A stretch of DNA of 64,000 bases from the NCBI GenBank assembly GCA_035236585.1, contig CP141132.1, positions 20,311,945 through 20,375,944 on the forward strand. Direction: 5' to 3'. The position numbers and the translations under genes are program-made. The stretch is from Warburgia ugandensis (Eukaryota; Streptophyta; Magnoliopsida; Canellales; Canellaceae). The notes under the pieces are model-generated. The model ran no database searches. It had not been told where the DNA came from and saw only the letters and a program-made list of their open reading frames with translations. Within the stretch, counting starts at the first letter, position 1; every line of letters begins with the position of its first letter. Below are positions 59,276 to 64,000 of the stretch, piece by piece.

Positions 59276-60999
59276 ATTTTGCTCATAACTTTGAGCTTAA
59301 AATTAGGAATTTAGCTTTTTTATAGGCGTTCCATAGCTCTCTCCAAGCTCTATCACATCAATAGAGGTCTCATTGTCAAATTATTGAGTTTTAAAAATCT
59401 CAATTTTTTAAATTTGAATAAACTCTAATTTTATTGATTGTAAAAATAATATTTTGGGATATTATATTATTATCAATTATATATAAAATAATTACATATA
59501 TACCTCTATATTTAGCATTATTTAGTCCAAAAAATCACTTAAATATCATTAATGAGACTTAATTCTACAAATTTGCAGGTCCAAGATACAAATGATAAAT
59601 TGCACAAAATTACCAATTTTATCCTTTAAAAGTGCAATTTCACCTTCCAAGCTACATTGTGGATCCACACATGCAAAAAATAAAGTCTTGGAGGTTCAAA
59701 ATGATCATTAGGTGTAACTATCAAAGTAAAAGTAGTCACAAACTCCATGCACAACTCTTACGCATCTGAGGGTGAAAAGGTGGCAAACTTCCCATGCATG
59801 AATGCATGCATACATTTCATCACTTTGGGAAGATTATTGGAGAAGTTTAATTCACATACAACAAGATCATATACAATGAAATCTTCTAAAAAATAAAAGA
59901 AGATTAAGGCCCTACATGAAGAGTTTTTGCTTACCTTCTCTCTCCTACTACACCAAATGAAGAAGATCATTCAATGATTGGACGTCTGATCCATGAAAGG
60001 GTGGTGAAGCACACTTGGTTCCATGTGAAATACATGAAGAGATCTTTAAGAAATCAATGTCTTTCATTCTAGGGTAATTCAATTCAACAATAGAGAGAAA
60101 ATGATTCTCAAAGAAGATCTACACATCCTAAAGGTAGCTCATCCATTCAAGATAGGGTAAGCATGATTTAAGGACTAGTAATGAAGCATTGAAAGGATCA
60201 AAACCCTAGCAACCTTTTCCATGTTGAAAAGTCAACCCAAAACCTTAAGGAAGGAAGATCTCAACCACCCATCTTGATCCAATGGTCATCTCATCCTAGG
60301 GTTTCTAAAACATCATACACACAACTAATTGGAAATCACGCCCCCCTCATTGCACTTTCTAATTTTGGAAGCTCCCTAATTTCCTCAACCTCCTCTTCAT
60401 TTCTTTCCCTTTCTTTCCCATTGCTTTATATTCTCACTTCTTCCTTTCTTTCACATTGCTTATTCCTTCTCTTTCCATTATCTCTTTCCTAATTCTACTC
60501 CACTATCCTAGCATGAAAAAAATGCCTCCCCCACTTACTTCTAATTTTGACCAAAGTCCACCTAACATCCTAGATTCTCTCCTCTCTTCCCTCCCTCCTA
60601 AGCAATCTTCTTTCCTTTCCTAATCAAATTTTCTTTCCTAACCACCATATCACTTTTCTTCCTTTCCTTCCCCATTTTTCTATCCAACGCATACCCAAAT
60701 TCCATTCCACTTTTCCATAATGGAATTTATGCCCCCCTTCTATTCCTTTCATTATAATATCCCATCTTCTAGTCCATCTCAACCATTCAACTATCCTTTC
60801 ATAATATCTTAGCAATCCATCCCTTGGGCTTCTTTTCCTCAAAATTTATAAATAAGAGGTGAAGGAGAACGTAAAGCTTTATCTCTTACCTTTCCCTTGA
60901 CCATAAAGCTAACTCTAGGAGAAATAAAGGGAGAGAGCAAACCTTTACCAAACCTTCCATAAGATCAAAGCCAATCCAATGGAGAACATTTAAGGAAGC
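59276..60999. other. AT-rich then CT-rich DNA, possible retroelement leader
   Basis: 59276-60300 has no recognisable feature. 60360-60700 is CT-rich, and TATAAATAAGAG at about 60849-60860 looks like a plus-strand TATA box in front of the gag remnant. It could be the end of an old Athila-like LTR plus leader, but no LTR border or PBS is visible. Confidence 0.35.
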
Positions 61000-62464
61000 T
61001 CTTTCATTTAAATACTAAAATATTTTTGATGAGTCTATTAGGTTGCAGCTATTCCCCTTCTCTTTAAAAGATAAAGCAAAGGCATGGCTAAATTCATTAG
61101 ATGTAGGGTCTATCATTACTTAGGAGCAATTGTCCAGCATTTTCTTGAACAAATTTTTTCCTATCCCCAAAACTAATGCCCTCCATAGATTAATTAAAAT
61201 TTTTCAACAAAAAGAGGGTGAACATTTTAATGAATGTTAAGAAAGGTAGAAGGATCTATTGGTCAAGTATCCACACCATGATTTTGAGAAGTAATAACTA
61301 ATGCGATATTTCTACGAAAGTCTGACCCCACAAAACCAACTTACAATTGATGTCACTAATGGTGGGGCACTCTGGACCAAGAGTGACGTGGAGGCATGGA
61401 ACTTCATTTAAACATTATCTGAGATTTCTCAGCAATGGGATTATTCTATTTGAATAGAAAGATTTCCAAAGTCTCAGAAGAAAAGTGAGAAATATATGAG
61501 ATAGGAACCACTCTTGACCTTTATAACAAAATTGACATATTGACAGATAGGATGAATAGCATTACTAATATTTTTACTAAAATAGGAGGAGTTGTGTTAG
61601 CAAGAGAATCCACTATGCAACCTCCACTTGTGGTTTGATCAACCTATTCTAGTACAAAACATCCTACTACTTCATGCCCCTCCAGCTCCATATTCTTTGA
61701 GAATTTTTTGGAGCAAGTGAGTGCATTAAATGTATTCTGAATTCCTAGCATAAATCCATATTCTGAGACTTACAATCTTAGATGGTCTAGGCATCCTAAT
61801 TCCTCATGGTCTTAGAATCATTAGGGAGGACCATTTGGGTTCCCCCCCAATCAACCTTTCCTTAAGGCCTAAGTTCCACAACAACTAGTACATAATAGTT
61901 GTTTCCTCCACAACAATGTCGATAGAAGAAACCCGAAGTTTGTTTATGCAGAGTATAAAAGATTACCATAATGATATTAAACAAGCAAAGCATACCCTCT
62001 CGCAATTTGTTGCATAGTTGGAGTACCAAATGGGTTAACTAGCTATTACATTTTCTGATAAGGAACAAGGAATATTTCCTAGTCAACCTATGCCCAACGC
62101 TAAGGGCAGTATGAGATTGGTACAACTTCTGGTGAAATGACATTTCATGAACATATCTAATCAATAACTACCATTAGGAGTGGTAAAATAAGCGATAATT
62201 AGGTAGGGTTGACTAATGAAACTAAGAAAGTTGAGGACCATGGAGCCCTAAAAAGAATTAGAAGGGAAAAGAAAACGAATAGTCACTTCCTTATTCTCCT
62301 CACCCTAATCTTGAGCGGCATTATTTTCAAGAGGCTCAATTTCCTCAACAATTTGAAAATGGCTAAGAAGGAGAATAATTTTGTAAGTTAATGTATGTAT
62401 TTAAGTAGGTGAAAATCAATACTCCATTAATTACATTAAATTTTTTAAAAATCTCTGCACCCAT
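61000..62464 (+). pseudogene. gag: gag and gag-pol spacer remnant, Athila-like, truncated at both ends
   Basis: Plus-strand broken frames give IRLQLFPFSLKDKAKAWLN (near 61035), FLNKFFPIPKTNALHR, EGEHFNEC, YPHHDFEK, FYESLTPQNQ and a NGGALW run, all Athila-type capsid landmarks in order. They are followed by SITTIRSGK (near 62155) and a spacer with QFPQQF and VKINTPLI (near 62340-62430). Many stops. The N-terminal part of the capsid is missing before about 61000. The sequence breaks at 62464 just after the spot that matches AYAKFLKEL in the minus-strand copy (41850). The first 20 residues downstream in relatives are absent. Confidence 0.8.
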
Positions 62465-64000
62465 TGATAAGTGTTCAATTTTTTTATAAAAAGTACCTAA
62501 TAAGTATTCCATGTGTTATAAATTAGAAAATAAAAGTCTACTTTTTTGCCAAAATTCATAACACATGCATTTCTGACATGATAACTCAAAAGTTTGATAT
62601 TTTGCAAGTTCAAAAGTAAATCTGGAGTATGTATGTAAATCATCATAATTTTTTAGGTTTTAATTACAGTGTTAACTCTTTTTGTAGGAAATGAGAGGAT
62701 GATCCAACAGTCTATATTGCACTTCACAGAGTTTTTTGTAGGTCAAGCTATACAAAGAGCCATGCATTACCATCACCTTGCAGGATAATTGGAGCCATGC
62801 ATGAGGTTTTCTAGCTTACTAGGAAACACAAAAGAAGCCAATTATAGTCCAACATGTAAAAAAAAGCTAGGTTTACTTCAAAATTTTCCATTTTTATTTT
62901 ATTTTCTATTCGCTCACTTTTTTCACCATCCAAAACCAGCTTAAGAGGGGGGTTAGAATTCAACACCACCTTCTTAAAAAGGTGGCACCTTCCCCCCTTT
63001 AAGTTAGAAACCAACTAGCCTATCGCTCTTACATCATCTTGATTGCATCACTCTCCACCTAACTTTCCTCCAATATTCTCCACATAAGCCCATATATAGA
63101 TCTCCTTCCTTTTCTTAGATTGAACCTTCATCAAATTGAAAGCCAAATTATGTATAAATAGCCTATGAAATTCATGTTGTTGTTTTTTTTCAAGGGTTGT
63201 GTGAGGCAACCTTGAAATTACACTCTTTTCCTTGGGTGATCTTTAGAGCCGAACCTTGGCATTATTTTGGGCTGTTCTTCCTTTGGATTTATCACTTATT
63301 TATCCTGTTATTTTCTTTCAAATTTCAGGTTAGTGATTTATTTTCCATGCTTTGATTTCATTGTGTTCTGCTTATGATGTTAGCTCTCTATTTCCACACA
63401 TCTTTTTCCATCTTTCAAGATTTCTCTTCTTCACTCCATTCCACTAGTTTTTCTTTGTTATTCAATCAAACTCTAAGTTAACTCTTTTTTATGGTAACAA
63501 CCAAGATAAGAGATAACTTAAAGCCTTGGATTCACATCTTGAATTCCATGTTTTCTACCTTGTTTTTCATCCTAGTTTTATGTTCATTTTCCTTGCTTTA
63601 GTTCATTATCTTAGCCATCTTCTCTCTTGAATTCCTTTTAAGACTTTTCTTTGCATATTATCTTACTTTAGTTTGCAATCATTATATTGGACTTTTGTTG
63701 TCATTTGGATCAGGATTTAAGTTACAATTTCCTTCATAATTTCTAGAATTGTATACGTGTTTTATACACAGAATTTTGTTGTAAATTGTTGATGATTCAA
63801 GAAAGTTTGTTAAGGATTCCTGTTATTCAATAATTTCATTATCAAAGAGCTTTATGTTTAGGTTGTTATATGCATAAAATTTGTTGTTTCAATGACTTTA
63901 TTATCCTTGATTTGGTTAATTTTCTTAAGTACTTGAAATCTAGAATTTTTTCTCCTTAACTTTGATGTTTTTTTTCAGCCATCTAAACATCTTATTTGCT
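62465..64000 (+). repeat. Athila-like LTR, 5' part, runs off the right edge
   Basis: Starts TGATAAGTGTTCAATTTTTT and matches the start of the 22231-24887 LTR in order (CCATGTGTTATAA, ACACATGCATTT, ATAACTCAAAA, TTGATATTTTGCAAG, TTTTTGTAGGAA.). No PPT precedes it, so it is not the 3' LTR of the gag remnant; it is more likely a separate insertion. A full copy of about 2.6 kb would end beyond the window. Confidence 0.78.
63153..63160 (+). promoter_or_regulatory. TATA box of the Athila-like LTR
   Basis: TATAAATA, about 690 bp into the LTR, followed by GCCTATG and then T-rich sequence. Good match to a plant core promoter. Confidence 0.55.

Noticed and set aside
1-64000. tRNA, rRNA or other structural RNA genes
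   Set aside because: No tRNA boxes or rRNA-like stretches were noticed; the only tRNA-related sites are primer-binding sites.

Overview
The window looks like repeat-dense intergenic DNA from a large land-plant nuclear genome. It is AT-rich, has no intact host gene that I can recognise, and almost all recognisable coding sequence belongs to transposable elements: two Ty3/gypsy lineages with plant-type features (a Tekay/Del-like chromovirus and an Athila-like element), a CACTA-like (En/Spm-type) transposase gene, and a hAT transposase fragment. Every coding region found is broken by stops or frameshifts. The species cannot be named from the sequence. Reconstruction was by eye, using ends, target-site duplications (TSDs), primer-binding sites (PBS), polypurine tracts (PPT), splice signals and conserved motifs.

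Region by region. 1-497 (minus) is a hAT BED-zinc-finger fragment that runs off the left edge. 813-21790 is a CACTA-like DNA transposon. Its ends are built of short inverted repeats (TATAGGACGGTT / AACCGTCCTATA) spaced almost exactly 42 bp apart, and it carries a multi-exon gene (16808-20768) for an En/Spm-type protein with a C-terminal Ulp1-like (C48) protease domain. A 13.1-kb Tekay-like retrotransposon (3163-16286) sits in the leader of that gene, with a GCGAA/ACGAA TSD, tRNA-Met PBS, PPT and two LTRs over 4 kb. Its gag, protease, RT, RNase H, integrase and chromodomain are all recognisable and all decayed.

22231-45023 is an Athila-like element on the minus strand: 3' LTR, PPT, integrase, RNase H, RT, protease, gag, PBS and a truncated 5' LTR. 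Its 3' internal part is split by a second long-LTR element (25015-36602, minus; TSD AAGTT/AGGTT). That element has 4.1-4.2 kb LTRs, a PBS and a PPT, but an essentially non-coding interior that holds only an RT fragment in the opposite orientation, so it looks like a large retrotransposon derivative.

45024-51452 is an old Tekay-like LTR (plus) interrupted by a younger, related solo LTR (46892-51003, TSD CATGA/CATGC). 51453-60999 is AT-rich DNA with microsatellites, an 86-bp tandem duplication, a possible MITE and weak traces of retroelements. 61000-62464 is an Athila-like gag remnant on the plus strand, cut by the start of an Athila-like LTR at 62465 that continues past the right edge.

The window therefore records at least four nesting events: Tekay into CACTA, long-LTR element into Athila, solo LTR into LTR, and Athila LTR into Athila gag. 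The least ordinary structure is the 42-bp-phased palindrome arrays of the CACTA-like element; 42 bp is close to four turns of the DNA helix.
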